Positions 55,801 to 64,000 are shown, counted from the stretch's first letter. The stretch is DNA of 64,000 nt from Odobenus rosmarus divergens (GCF_000321225.1 NW_004450565.1:1558202-1622201), one strand, 5' to 3'. Numbers and translations: made by a program. The notes: generated from the letters alone by a model not told the origin.

Positions 55801-57940
55801 TTGCATGTGATGTTATCTGCAGAGCCCCATGACAGAGTCGCACACGCAATGCCTGCGTCTCAGGGGCCCAGTGTCCGCAATGTGTTCTGTCCCATTTTCC
55901 CCTTGCTGTGTGTCTTTTCCCTCAGACTTCAGTGCGCAGGAAGGAGCAGTCCCATCCTCACCACCTGGCGTCTGGCCTTTACTTGTTTACCCTCACTGAG
56001 CCCCTGCCGGCCTGGTCCTGCTGTTGCTAGTCCCACTGACCGTGCCTCTCTCGGCAGTATGCTGCTACGAAGTTAGGGAACTTTGGGGCCTTTATTTCTT
56101 TAGATATATGTTCTGTCGCCCCTCCCCCACCCCTTCAGGGACCCCTGTTGCCCATCTGGTGCGCTTGCCCGGGTTTGAGATTCTGTTTCTTGTTTCTGCC
56201 ATTTTGATGGTTTCTGTGTCTGTCTTTGGGCTTCCTTAAGCTCTTCTTCTGTGGCTCACCAGCCACCGGTCCCACCGCGGGTGTGTTCCAGGGTAGACAT
56301 TGTCGTGCTCATCTCCAGAAGTTCCGGGAGAGTCTTTGCTACCTTTCCTGGCGCCACCTCGTAGAAAACAGTCACAGTGACTGTTTTGATGTCCTTCTCT
56401 GCGGGCTCTAACACTGGCCGTCCTGCGCTGGTTTCTGACTGAGCTTGCTCCTCACTGTGGGCTGTCTCCCTGCCTGTGTGCGGGCCTGGTAATCTTGACT
56501 GGATGCCAGGCCCCGTGACTGTCACCTTGCTGGGGGCTGGTGCTTTTGCACTGAGGCAAGTGCCCCTGAGCTCTCTTCTAGCAGTGATGTTACTCGGGAC
56601 GCCCTGACCCTCTTGTGCCTTGCTTTGGTGAATAGTCCTTGTAAGGTGACCCAGGGGCGCTCAGTCTCAGGCTGACCACTCAAACCAAGGCAAGACTGGA
56701 CTGCCCCCGGCCCCCATGCAGCCAGCTCTCAGAGGCCTGGACAGTGTCCTCGAATCTTCTCAGGTAGTTCTCTCCCAGGGCGTGATTGTTTCCTGTCTGT
56801 GTGTGTGGGCCTGTCCTCCCCCGAATGTACCCGGGGGGCTTTCCACAGCCCTGCTGGCTGGAGGGCGGGGGCGGGCCTCTTACAGTGGGCTGTCAACCAT
56901 GCTTGATTCTGTTTCTTGAGTTGTGGTGTGTGCATTTAAAGCTGGGGCTTCAGCCTTTATGCAGTGGTCTTCTATTTATATTTAAATAATTTATGTTTTC
57001 AGTTTTTGTTTTCTCTTTTAATCCAAGAATTAGTTACAAAGGTAGTTAGTTCTCTCTCCCTCTCCCCCCCACCCTTGGAAAAGACAATACTGTATTTTGG
57101 GGGAAGAAGTTCAGACAGAACTATCCAGTGAAGAGTGAGTTTTTCCTCCATCCTGGCTCCTGTCTTCTCCAGAAACCATCCTCATTACCAGTCGCCTGTC
57201 TGTGCTCCCACTGCATATGTGACATGACACACTGTGCACAGACCAGAGTGAACGAATGAATCTCTTTAAAACTGTTTCCCAGGTTGTGGTGTATGACACA
57301 GTCCTCTCCCGCCATCACCTAGCACTACCTCTGCAGGCCTTTACAGATGAGCGCACGAGCCCCCCGTGTGTGTGCGGCATGCTCCTGTAGCCTCTGTCCC
57401 TCGCTGTTGGGCACACCTTATAACCTTATAACCCGCATGTTATGAGGTTCTTGGTCTCTTTTGTTCTCCGTGCGGCACCTCTTTTCTGCCCTGTGTGTCT
57501 GTGTTCGTTATAGTCCTGACCCCTGAGGCCTTCTGTAGACCAAGAGCTTTTAGAGTGTATTAGCTAAGGAAGGGCCGAGGCTGATTCTAGAGACCGTTTC
57601 CTAATCCCTGTGGAACGTCCCAGAAACATATATAGGGGTCTTAACACGAGGTCAGAGAAGCAAACAGTACCCCGCCGAGTAACAAAGTGTCTTCCAGCGT
57701 GGGTGCTAATTTTAACCTTCTGCCCCAGGAGCCGTTGTGACGATCACCACGCCCGTGAGCATGAATGTGGACAGCCTCCAGTCTCTGTCCTCAGATGGCG
57801 CCACGCTGGCAGTGCAGCAGGTCATGATGGCGGAACAGAGCGAGGACGAGTCTGTGGACAGCACGGGGGACGGTGGGGCCGCACTCGCCCCCACCCACAT
57901 CAGTGGCCTGGTGCTGGAGAACAGCGACTCCCTGCAGTAG
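31059..57940 (+). CDS. PKNOX1: PKNOX1 (PREP1), TALE homeodomain transcription factor; ten spliced coding exons
   Basis: The gene encodes a nuclear DNA-binding protein that, in the known family, forms heterodimers with PBX proteins and binds TGATTGACAG-type sites in development, haematopoiesis and metabolism. Joining 31059-31109, 34016-34143, 36366-36537, 38303-38473, 42037-42136, 43302-43399, 49424-49552, 52618-52694, 55532-55704 and 57729-57940 gives 1311 nt, 436 codons plus TAG, with no internal stop and GT-AG introns throughout. The order is: N-terminal leader (1-59); MEIS/PKNOX PBX-interaction segments (about 60-79 and 118-155); a Gln/Val/Thr-rich linker (175-250); TALE homeodomain (about 259-321) with Pro285-Tyr286-Pro287 between helices 1 and 2 and Asn312 and Arg314 in the recognition helix; and an acidic Ser-rich tail. 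Length and sequence match human PKNOX1 closely as I remember it, with scattered changes in the linker and tail. The first ATG was chosen for agreement with the ortholog; a second ATG follows directly. Confidence 0.98.
31110..34015 (+). other. PKNOX1: Intron 2
   Basis: A 2.9-kb phase 0 intron. It contains one Can-SINE (32725-32919), a (GA)n run at about 33029-33050 and an antisense open frame of 268 codons (31513-32319) that I judge spurious. Confidence 0.9.
32725..32919 (+). mobile_element. Can-SINE
   Basis: The head is GGTGCTTGGGTGGCTCAGTC and the tail is CAAATAAATAAAATCTTAAA. TAACCCGAAATA before and AAACCTGAAATA after are the likely duplication. Confidence 0.92.
34016..34143 (+). CDS. PKNOX1: PKNOX1 exon 3: residues 18-60
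   Basis: The acceptor is CTTTCACAG|ATGCAA and the donor is TTATAG|GTAGCG. The exon is 128 nt and the following intron is phase 2, splitting Arg60. It encodes an acidic, Pro-rich leader (MQVVTELKTEQD through DKQAIYR) without a folded domain that I recognise. The donor has C at +5 and is the weakest of the gene; because 128 is not a multiple of 3, skipping this exon would shift the frame. Confidence 0.96.
34320..36290 (+). mobile_element. Old L1M fragment in intron 3
   Basis: Degenerate ORF2 (ACTAAAGCCAGACAAAGAC, CATTTGACAAAAATCAACA, TAATGGAAGTCCTAGCCAGTG) followed after a deletion by a 3' UTR (GGAATATTATTTAGCCACAAA, CATTGTACACTTTGAAGGGG, CTCAACAAAGCTGTTATAT). All frames are broken. It fills most of intron 3 and ends about 75 bases before exon 4. 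Confidence 0.85.
35667..35841 (+). mobile_element. Can-SINE inside the intron 3 L1
   Basis: The head is AGGGGCACCTGAGTGGCTCC and the tail is CAAATAAATAAATAAAATCTT. It is flanked by GTTTACTCAA and GGTTACTCAAAA. Confidence 0.92.
36366..36537 (+). CDS. PKNOX1: PKNOX1 exon 4: residues 60-117, first MEIS homology segment
   Basis: The acceptor follows a long pyrimidine tract (TTTTTTTTTCCCCAG|GCATCC), and the donor is AATTTA|GTAAGT, a perfect +1 to +6 consensus. The exon is 172 nt, phase 2 in and phase 0 out. It encodes HPLFPLLALLFEKCEQST, the first conserved helix of the MEIS/PKNOX N-terminal domain, followed by the stretch ending in CEDPETDNL. In the family this segment contacts PBX outside the homeodomain. 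Confidence 0.97.
37764..37817 (-). repeat. Poly(T) tract flanked by a perfect 14-bp direct repeat
   Basis: ACTTTTAGAAAAAT occurs at 37764-37777 and at 37804-37817, and only a run of about 26 T lies between. This is the footprint of target-primed reverse transcription with nothing but a poly(A) inserted, or of a SINE dropped from the assembly. Confidence 0.8.
37930..38050 (-). mobile_element. MIR-like fragment
   Basis: CCCCATTTACAGAGGAAGAC followed by GGGTAAGTACCTTGCTC has the order of a reverse MIR core. Short and diverged. Confidence 0.45.
38303..38473 (+). CDS. PKNOX1: PKNOX1 exon 5: residues 118-174, second MEIS homology segment
   Basis: The acceptor is TGCTTCTAG|ATGGTA and the donor is TCCCAG|GTATCT. 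The exon is 171 nt (57 codons), phase 0 on both sides. It encodes the Leu-rich amphipathic helix MVKAIQVLRIHLLELEKVNE and the LCKDFCSRYIACLKTKM segment, the second half of the PBX-binding region, then a Ser/Pro linker (SGEPGSPYSPVQSQ). As an in-frame exon it could be skipped without a frameshift. Confidence 0.97.
38725..41510 (-). mobile_element. Old L1 in intron 5 (3' UTR and ORF2)
   Basis: The + strand begins with the reverse 3' UTR (TTGTGGTAAAATACACATATC, GTACAATTCAGTGGCATTAAG, TTCTACTTTCTATGAATTTG). It continues through ORF2 in reverse (CATCCTGCAACCTTGCTGAAC, GAGTGGACATCCTGTCTTG, AATTTGTCAAATGCTTTCCC). Frames are broken. It fills most of intron 5. Confidence 0.88.
39270..39456 (-). mobile_element. 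Can-SINE inside the intron 5 L1
   Basis: A reverse-strand full-length copy with about 22 T at its left end, ending TGAGCCACCCGGGCGCCCC. Confidence 0.92.
42037..42136 (+). CDS. PKNOX1: PKNOX1 exon 6: residues 175-208
   Basis: The acceptor is GACTTACAG|CAGATT and the donor is GTGGCAG|GTAAGC. The exon is 100 nt and the following intron is phase 1, within Gly208. It encodes a low-complexity linker rich in Gln, Val, Ala, Ser and Thr (ISPQGIVVPASALQQGN core). Compared with my memory of the human protein there are a few conservative changes near the start (for example Q to P and I to L), consistent with an unstructured region. Confidence 0.95.
42137..43301 (+). other. PKNOX1: Intron 6
   Basis: A 1.2-kb phase 1 intron, the shortest between coding exons. 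It contains the C-rich minisatellite at 42855-43085; otherwise AT-rich and unique. Confidence 0.9.
42855..43085. repeat. C-rich degenerate minisatellite
   Basis: Irregular copies of a roughly 17-22 base unit containing CACACTGCCCTGCCCC are repeated about ten times, with C runs of varying length. The G content of the + strand is low, giving strong strand asymmetry. Confidence 0.8.
43302..43399 (+). CDS. PKNOX1: PKNOX1 exon 7: residues 208-240
   Basis: The acceptor is TTCCTTCTTGAG|GTGGCA, an uncommon GAG acceptor but with a good pyrimidine tract; the donor is TCCCAG|GTGCGT. The exon is 98 nt, phase 1 in and phase 0 out. It encodes GTVYQPVTVVTPQGQVVTQ and the segment ending RIQNSQ, a Val/Thr/Gln-rich linker before the homeodomain. 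Confidence 0.95.
44133..44264. repeat. Two tandem copies of a 70-base unit with CA-rich core
   Basis: The unit starts GCCAGGCCGCTGTTGATCAC at 44133 and recurs as GCCAGGCCACTGTTGATTAC at 44203; each contains a (CA)n-type run and ends in CCCTTGTTTTCCAC. The second copy is slightly shorter. Confidence 0.85.
44786..45010 (+). mobile_element. Can-SINE, longer older subfamily
   Basis: GGGGCTCCTGGTGGCTCAGTC head, TGACTCTTGATTTCGGCTCAGG interior and AAATAAATAAATCAATC tail. AAGAAAGTTTTCC before and AAGAAAGTTTTCTT after are the duplication. Confidence 0.92.
47078..47378 (-). mobile_element. Can-SINE containing the assembly gap
   Basis: Bases 47078-47287 are N (210). The sequence after them is the 3'-proximal and head part of a reverse Can-SINE (GAGCCCGATGTGGGGCTCG through TGAGCCACCCAGGCG). 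CAGTTTGGATTT occurs directly before the gap (47066-47077) and directly after the SINE (47379-47390), so the gap is inside the SINE and hides its tail and CT-rich part. Confidence 0.9.
49424..49552 (+). CDS. PKNOX1: PKNOX1 exon 8: residues 241-283, homeodomain N-arm and helix 1
   Basis: The acceptor is TTGTTTAAAAG|CTTCAG, with a rather weak pyrimidine tract; the donor is ATAGGG|GTAAGA. The exon is 129 nt (43 codons), phase 0 on both sides. It encodes LQLQLNQDLSILHQDDGSS, then the basic N-terminal arm KNKRGVLPK and helix 1 (HATNVMRSWLFQHIG). The domain starts near residue 259. Confidence 0.97.
49553..52617 (+). other. PKNOX1: Intron 8
   Basis: A 3.1-kb phase 0 intron, GC-rich in 49900-51250. 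A MIR-like fragment is near 52140-52275. No SINE or L1 is recognised. The many overlapping frames are not supported. Confidence 0.9.
52140..52275 (+). mobile_element. MIR-like fragment
   Basis: CTTGGCTTCCTCATCTGTAGGACAG and GTGAGGATCAGTGATTTA follow the MIR core order. Confidence 0.55.
52618..52694 (+). CDS. PKNOX1: PKNOX1 exon 9: residues 284-309, TALE loop and helix 2
   Basis: The acceptor is TATATTTTTAG|CATCCC and the donor is AACAATTG|GTAAGA. The exon is 77 nt and the following intron is phase 2, splitting Trp309. It begins HPYPTEDEKKQIAAQTNLT: the PYP three-residue loop extension that defines TALE homeodomains, then helix 2 and the start of recognition helix 3 (LLQVNNW). Confidence 0.97.
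52949..53152 (+). mobile_element. Can-SINE, longer older subfamily
   Basis: The head is GGGGCATCTGGGTGCTCAG, the interior has CAACTCTTGATTTTGGCTCA, and it ends in CTCTCTC and poly(A). TGTTTCTCCA flanks it at 52939-52948 and just after the poly(A). Confidence 0.92.
54577..54674 (-). mobile_element. Old truncated Can-SINE
   Basis: TTTTTTAAACTTTATTTAAG, CATCTCTGCACCCAATGTTGG and CAGGCAGGTGCCCC are the reverse of a short, old Can-SINE (compare 7634-7732). Diverged. Confidence 0.7.
55532..55704 (+). CDS. PKNOX1: PKNOX1 exon 10: residues 309-367, recognition helix and linker
   Basis: The acceptor is CTCAATGCCCAG|GTTCATC and the donor is TCGGAAG|GTGGGC. The exon is 173 nt, phase 2 in and phase 1 out. 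It encodes FINARRRILQPMLD, the DNA-contacting end of helix 3: Asn312 corresponds to homeodomain Asn51 and Arg314 to Arg53, the near-invariant contact residues. A basic KTKKKTAQNRPVQRFW patch follows, a plausible nuclear-localisation element, then a Pro/Ser linker. Confidence 0.97.
55705..57728 (+). other. PKNOX1: Intron 10
   Basis: A 2.0-kb phase 1 intron, GC-rich at first and without any recognisable transposon. Nothing else is supported. Confidence 0.9.
57729..57940 (+). CDS. PKNOX1: PKNOX1 exon 11: residues 367-436 and stop
   Basis: The acceptor is TTCTGCCCCAG|GAGCCG. There are 212 coding nt ending in TAG at 57938-57940. The encoded tail contains VVTITTPVSMNVDSLQS, a Gln/Met stretch (VQQVMMAEQ), an acidic run (SEDESVDST) and the terminal HISGLVLENSDSLQ. 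The segment after DST reads GDGGAALAPT here, whereas I remember a more acidic version in human; this is the most divergent part of the protein. Confidence 0.96.
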
Positions 57941-58400
57941 GGGGCCAGCGCGGCCCAGAACCGTGGGGCGGGCTGGCCTGACTTTTTATAGTTTGCACAG
58001 CAAACATTTTACACAGTTTTATTTCTAATATGTTTTATATGTAGATAGAGAAGAGTGCACTTTTGTATTTCATAGTATGCTTCAAGAGCACCTTTGCTGG
58101 TGCAGCGACTTCTTTCAAGTGTGTGCGTGCGTGTGTGTGCGGGTTTTTAAGGAAATTCTTTAAAGGTTTAACGCTAAAAATGTGATGAATGACAAACACC
58201 CCTGTGAGCCCCTAATTAGATTAAGGAATAGTGTTGCCATTTTCTAAAAAATTATGCAGTTTTAATTTAGTTCTGTGGTTGAAGCAGGTCTCAGTGGGCT
58301 GATTTCTTTGTGTGGCCCATGGATTTGAAAGAAGCTTCTGCATCTTAAAGCTGCCGGCGCGAGGCAGACACCGCACAACAATAAAGTAGGCGTGACTCCG
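57941..58400 (+). other. PKNOX1: PKNOX1 3' UTR, proximal form
   Basis: The sequence after the stop is AT-rich, free of transposons and contains a (GT)n run at about 58119-58142. A canonical AATAAA at 58380-58385 is followed by GT-rich sequence (GTGGTGGGCGTG near 58400), a typical downstream element. Cleavage around 58395-58405 is inferred. Longer forms remain possible: ATTAAA variants occur at 59554, 60913 and 61320 in equally repeat-free sequence. Confidence 0.7.
58380..58385 (+). terminator. PKNOX1: PKNOX1 polyadenylation signal AATAAA
   Basis: This is the only perfect AATAAA I found in the few kilobases after the stop codon. It lies 440 bases past the TAG and has a GT-rich stretch just downstream. 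Confidence 0.7.
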
Positions 58401-61400
58401 TGGTGGGCGTGCGGCGTCTGAATACGCTTAGGTTCTCACACATTCCGTGAGCCTGTTTCATTTGCTATAGATAAAAAGAAATTCCTATTTTTACCTTGCT
58501 GGAATTATTGGATAAAAAAGCTATTTTTATAAATTCGTTATGAATTGGATTATGACTATGTTGAGGATAAAATTTCTAGAGAAGAAACAATACATGCTTA
58601 TTATTTCGATTTGGAATGTTCTGAACCGACCAAATTTAGTGAACCTGCCCCAAGTTAGCTAGCATTCCATGGTTCTCTGCCATCCCAGGGTAGTGATTTA
58701 TATTTACTACTATGAAAGAAACAACTGTTGAATGAAATTTTGATACCTGCAAATTTTAGTTAATACGTAAATGCTCAGACTGCATCTTAACACTCGATCT
58801 GAACATAGATCTAAAGGTATTGCTAAATAGGACTAGGTAAGTCAGGTGAAGTGGTGGCCAGTAATTGGTTAACAGCTCTTACCACCCGTATTTCTGTCTG
58901 ATTTAAATCTGACTACAGTTAAATGGTTACTCTGCCACTTAGCTGTGTGTTGTTTTAGGATGTTTTAGTCAGCCATATGTTTGCATAGAATGTTTATTAT
59001 AAACTAATATAAAATGTCCTCTACCCCACTGGCTCAGAGTGAGGGCCAATAACCCACACTCAGCTCTGTTACATAATTAACATCTCCCCGAAGTGACATG
59101 GTGACCCGGCCTGGGGTGACAGCATGACTCTCCCGCCATTGGTCCTGGTGTCCGTTTTTTCTCCTTGTCCGTTGTTGCTTTGGAATTTCCAGAGCCCTCC
59201 CCCTCTGACTTGATCACATGAGATTTGGAATAATTTTAGGACTTCTGTTTTCTTCGTGACAAGACAAACCAAAAGAGTAGACTGGGTTTTGTTTCCTTTG
59301 TTTTCATGTATTTGCAAGTGGGGCTCTTTCTCAGAGTGAAAACAAGCTACCTTGTTTCATAAAGTCTTCATGTGGTCTTACATGGGATGCCCACAGTTCA
59401 TGTTTCTAAAGGATAGATTCATGTTTGGGAAAGTCGTCCGTTCTTGAGGTTCACTAGCAGTAGCTGGCTATACAGACCAGGGTGACACTGAAGGGTATTT
59501 TGAGCGAGGGCAGACTTTGTTCTGCAACTGATATTTCCCCTCAAAATTTATTGATTAAAGTTAATTACAGAAGAGTATTATTTCCTAGATAACTTAGAAG
59601 GCAGTTAGAAATACATGGAAATTTCTCTTAAAATATTTCAGGAGCTTTAGAAGAAAAACTTGACTATCAGCTCTTGGCGAGAGAATCACATTTTTAAGCA
59701 GCAATTACATTCCTTATTTATAAACGATTTGTAATATTTTCAGTAAATCTACCCAAGTTTAAAAGATCATTTTAACTTGACCTAAAGTCTGACATTATTG
59801 GACTTCTTGAAGTTAGGACCTGTGGAGGCCAGCCAGCCGGCTTCCTCCATCCCCAGTCCCTCCTAGCTGCCCCTGCTCTTCGGCCGAGTGCAGACGTCCT
59901 CCCAGTGTGGACTCCCAGCCGGTCACCATCTCCCTCCCTGCCCGGGGATCGCGAGGGCTACACAGACCTCATCAGTCTGGAGACAGGGGAGCCGCACAGC
60001 GTCCCCGTCCCCGCCCCCCCGCTGCCGCTGGCCTGAGACTCGGCCTTCCATGCCCAGTGACACCACGTGCTCCCTCGGGCTGAGGCCGGTTTTCTTAGGC
60101 TCTCAGTTCTCACTGGCTTCAGAGCACCAGGATGAGCCACTCAGAGAGAGGGGCGTCCGGGCCAGCCCGAGGTTCCTTCAGACGGCCCGGGAACCACAGG
60201 TGCTCGCACGCAGCGCGGCACGGCAAGCTGTTTCGGTTCAGGGAACCGCCGCCCAGCGTCTTTGTTGTCTGTCTGCCTTTTATAAAACCCCCCCGTTTCC
60301 AGCCCTCGGGCATTCCAGAGAATCTTTGCAAAGGGGACTGCATCAAACGTTCAGTTTCTGTGAGCAGATTCGGTCCTGACTCTCCACAAAAGGATGCTTT
60401 GGATGCGTCCTGAGACCCAGACAAAACATGCTGTCCCCCCCTGTTGCGCTGTTGAGCAGGTAGCCGAAGGCCGACTGCGCCTGCAGTGTCCTGACTGCAG
60501 CTAGTCCAGTAAGTTCGGTGTTTGTCCCGGATGCAGAGTAAGGGGCGGGGGGGGCAGCCAGCGGCGCGGGCTCGCACTCAGACCGCAGGAGCGGGGCTGC
60601 GAACACCCCGCATCCCCGGGGCACAGGGGCCTTTTCTGCGCGGCCCGTCGTGGTCCGGTCCGGTCCTTCCCTGTGGGAGCCAGCGTCAGGGCGCGCTCCT
60701 TCTAGACAGACTCGAACATACCCAGACGGGGGGAGAAGGCCTGTCTCTGGCAGTTAGTGACAGAAATAACTCCGCATTCTGCCTTCGTTTTAGTCCTGTT
60801 TGGTCTATGAACTGACAATCTTTAAAATGTGAATACTGTAACAATATGTTTTCTTGGATTGTTGTCTTTAAAAGGGATTTTTGTGAAGCAATTGATTTAT
60901 CAAAGCAAAAAAATTAAAAATAGAAACATGCTTTATGGATGTTTTATTTTCTAAAGCAGAGGTCACCGCAAGCTGCTTTTCCATTTTAAGTAAAACATTC
61001 AAATCGTTGACAGGTTTTGCTGGTGATGTGGGGCTTGTAGTGAGCCCTGCACTTTGTTTAAGAATTAGGCTTGTACTGCTCTGGACATTCAGGTCCATTT
61101 GCATTTTCAGGACTCTTTCCTTAAATTACTTTCTTCAATTAGTCATTGGTATTCCCAGAAAAAAAATTGGGAAGTTTCTGTTTGTTTTTTATTGTAGTTT
61201 ATCATAAACCTAATGATTTTGATAGTAATGAGAAAATGATTCATCAGTGAGGTATTGCCTTCCATGGTGCATGTTGTAAAGTGACACCCAAGGTCCTTCT
61301 GGACTTGTTGAAGAGCTGCATTAAAACAATTTCAGAGAGTTTTTTCTTTGTAGTCCAGTGTGTTTTAACTCCCTCCAAACTGTTTATCCTTAGAGGCCAA

Positions 61401-64000
61401 AGTAAGCAGACTTAAGTATTCTTTAAAAAAGTACGTCTGAAATTGTAAATCTTGCAGGCGATGAGGAGAGCCAGCTCCAAAGTATATTGTTCCAGGAAAT
61501 GTTCTGTTTGGAGGGAAAATGGAGCCTCCGTGTCGTCTCTCCAGCTCCTCTAGGTCAGAATTTTAACCAGGTGAGACCTTGGCCCAGTCTTTGACCCCTT
61601 TAGGCTTCAAGTGCTTTGTTCATAAAAGGAAGAAATTGGTTTATAAGGTTTATTCTAGCTCAAAAATAATATTTATAACTAATGCAATTCTACTCATCTA
61701 TCTAGAGAGATAAGTAAATAAGTAGTGATTTAACAAATCCTGAGAATAAGAAATACATTTAGATTAATGTTTTGTATTTTGTTCTATTATGCAGAGGTCA
61801 GCAATAATGTATGTTAGGTTTAACCCCTATGCTGTGCTAATAGGCACTCTGGGACGAAATTCTTAGCACAAATGATTTTTGCCCTTTTACAATGAGATCC
61901 TCTTGTCTTCACTAAGATCTAAGATCTCTGTACCATTTTTAAACTAAAATTTGCAAAGCTGCAGAACTGTGGCATCTAAGCCCACGTGACGAGGAGATAA
62001 ATGGTGGTCTCGGAAGTGGGCCTGCGGCTAGCTTGCCAACAGTCCACCGTCCCCAGCACCCGGGCCCCGGGCCAGCCTCCTCCCAGCAGCAGCTCTTCCA
62101 CCTCTCCTACAGTCAGTCTGTAAAGAGCTACTTTGTGTGGCTTAATTGAATAATTTAGTATTTTATGTACAGATGGTATTTAGAAGGCATTATCTTGCAC
62201 AGATGTTTCCGTTTCTTATGTCATTTAAATGAACCCAAAACTTCAGCCTGCAAAAGCCAGTGATGGCTTTAATATAGATGAGGAATTCCCTTATTGCAGT
62301 GGTTTGAAAAGGAACATTTTAAGGATGTTGATGGCTTCAATTGCTTAGGCATTTTTTTAGAAAATGGCTTGTGGGGAAAAATTAGGTATATTTTAAAATA
62401 TGTTGCTTTCTGTTGTCTCTGTTTTCTCTAGTATTAACACAGCAGTCCTGGCAGAAATAAGTAGTGAAGCCCATAAGCGTCTACACTGCGTGTTAGTGTA
62501 GACCGGAGATCTGAAGCCCAGAGTTTGGTTAGAACAGAACAGTGGAGTTGAGCCAGAGAAGCCGAGAAAGGCGTGTTTCTAGGATCGGAAGAGGTGTGTG
62601 TGGAGGACGTTGGGTTGGGCCCCCAGGAGGTAATCGGGGCTTCTAGCAGAGCAGGGTCAGGGAAGTGGGGTGAGGCAGATGCCAGGGGTCACGGGGAGGT
62701 GACTGTGGATCAGCAGATGATGATGAGGGAGCTTGTCTTTGTTACCTTGTGGAAGACCTTTTAAGACCCCAAACACAAAAACAATAGGATAAAACATGAG
62801 TGGATTTGGCCAGATCCAAAGGAAACTTTTCTGTTCAGCAAAGGACACTGTGGACTGTGAACGGCTGATGATCTGAGAGGAGTGTTTTTCTGTTTTAGCA
62901 TCTACCATTGATGAGGAGTTACTATTTAGGTTTAAGGGAAGAGTCCTGCAGATCAAAAAGAAAAAGACTAGAAATCGAGAGAAAAATGGCAGAGGATATG
63001 AACCTGCGGTCACTGAAGGGCGCATCTGAGCAGCCAGCAAGCCTATGGAGGAGTGCTTAGCCGCACCATAAGCCGGGCGCCGGAAGTGAAAACCGCTTTA
63101 TCTCTCAGGCCAAAGTGGGGAAGGTGTTTCTGAGTTTGTGTAGAAATGGGAGCCTCTATCCTGGGGTAGGAGCATCACTGGGACCCCTGCCATGGGGTCC
63201 TTCTCACGGTCCTCCAGGGACTCTAGGAAACAGAAGTGTGGTGTGTTCTGGCCCCACCATCCTGGCCAGGGAATTGTGACCACTTCCTGCGTGGACCGCT
63301 GCAGAGATGCTCCCAGCAGTGTTGTTCGTGGCCGCAGGGCGTCCAGAAGCACCGTGGGGGTCCGTGCCCAGGGGAAGGGGAAGGCCCGTGTGGTGGGGTG
63401 CACCTGCTGGAGGCGGGCACCCCGTACTAGGTGAATCTGACAAGCGGTGTTCTTAGGTCTGGTTCAGAGGACTGCTTCTTCTCTTGACGGGGGGGGGTTT
63501 AATCTTTGTTGTGCGGCTCCTAACTCGTGATGGAATGCTGGTTTATCTGGTACAACAGTAGAGACCAAGGTAGACAGTCCTCATGCCCAGGAATGGGCAC
63601 ACCCCTTCTGACAGGCCATTAGCGTGTGTGAGTGAATCTTTTGAACCGACGTGCTGGGTTTAGGTTTCGCCGTTGCTTTTTCACCTTCAGATTCCTCCAG
63701 CCAGACCCCTGTCCTGTGTTTCTGCCCTGCCTTCCGCTTGCGGCAGGCCCTGCACACCTGAGGCGGTCTCCCTGCTCCCACCCCGCCCCCAGCAGAAGGC
63801 CCCGGCAAGGCGGGAGGTGGTGGGCAGGGGCTGTCCTGATTCAGCCTCAGTGGTGGGCAGGTCCTGGGGGCTTCTGGGGTCAGCCTCCTCAGCAGTCCTG
63901 CCCACTCGTGCCTCTGCCGGCAAACTCTGCCTTACAGAGTGGGAGGAAGTGGGCCTGGGATCAGGGCTGTATCCTGGGTCCAAAAGGTTCTCTGGGCCTC
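58401..64000. other. Repeat-free 3' flank, possible distal 3' UTR
   Basis: No coding exon, SINE, L1 or LTR is recognisable here. The first 1.4 kb and 60800-62400 are AT-rich; 59820-60760 and 63080-63980 are GC-rich with CpGs. Short open frames on both strands (up to about 160 codons at 59888-60379) overlap one another and resemble no family I know. The next mammalian gene downstream is expected to be CBS on the minus strand; nothing of it was identified. Confidence 0.5.

Noticed and set aside
1..64000. A previously undescribed gene system
   Set aside because: Apart from PKNOX1, all sequence is introns, transposon remnants or unassigned noncoding DNA; nothing visible supports an additional functional system.

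Overview
The window is vertebrate nuclear DNA from a caniform carnivore other than a dog. The evidence is about two dozen tRNA-derived Can-SINE copies of the type seen in pinnipeds, mustelids and bears (a 'GGCGCCTGGGTGGCTCAG' head, a CT-rich stretch and an AAATAAATAAA tail). No copy matches the canid-specific SINEC_Cf head. Carnivore L1 elements and older mammalian repeats (L1M, hAT MITEs, MaLR LTRs, MIR/L2-like pieces) fill much of the remaining intron sequence. One 210-base assembly gap lies at 47078-47287.

The window holds one protein-coding gene on the + strand, PKNOX1 (PREP1), a TALE-class homeodomain transcription factor. A CpG-rich block with GC boxes at about 1-500 is its promoter-proximal region; exon 1 (5' UTR) lies at or just before the window start. 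Intron 1 is about 31 kb. Exon 2 (from 31002) carries the start codon at 31059, and ten coding exons end at a TAG stop at 57938-57940. All nine introns between coding exons have GT-AG ends. The phases join into a 1311-nt frame of 436 codons plus stop, the same length as the human protein. The N-terminal half (exons 4-5) carries the two MEIS/PKNOX homology segments that bind PBX. Exons 8-10 carry the TALE homeodomain, with PYP between helices 1 and 2 and a WFINARRR recognition helix. The C-terminus is Ser/Asp/Glu-rich. A polyadenylation signal sits at 58380. The 9 kb after the last SINE fragment contain no recognisable transposon and may include a longer 3' UTR.

Layout: 1-500 CpG island; 500-31001 intron 1, including a SINE cluster (12.5-15 kb), a 5S rRNA-derived fragment (12.1 kb) and a stack of nested L1s (16.8-26.1 kb); 31002-57940 coding exons with repeat-bearing introns; 57941 onward 3' UTR and gene-free flank. 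The cystathionine beta-synthase gene is the expected downstream neighbour in mammals, but nothing of it was recognised here.

I found no new gene system. The most interesting points are short uORFs just before the PKNOX1 start, the nested L1 stack with target-site duplications, the 5S fragment flanked by direct repeats, and a bare poly(T) flanked by a 14-base duplication.
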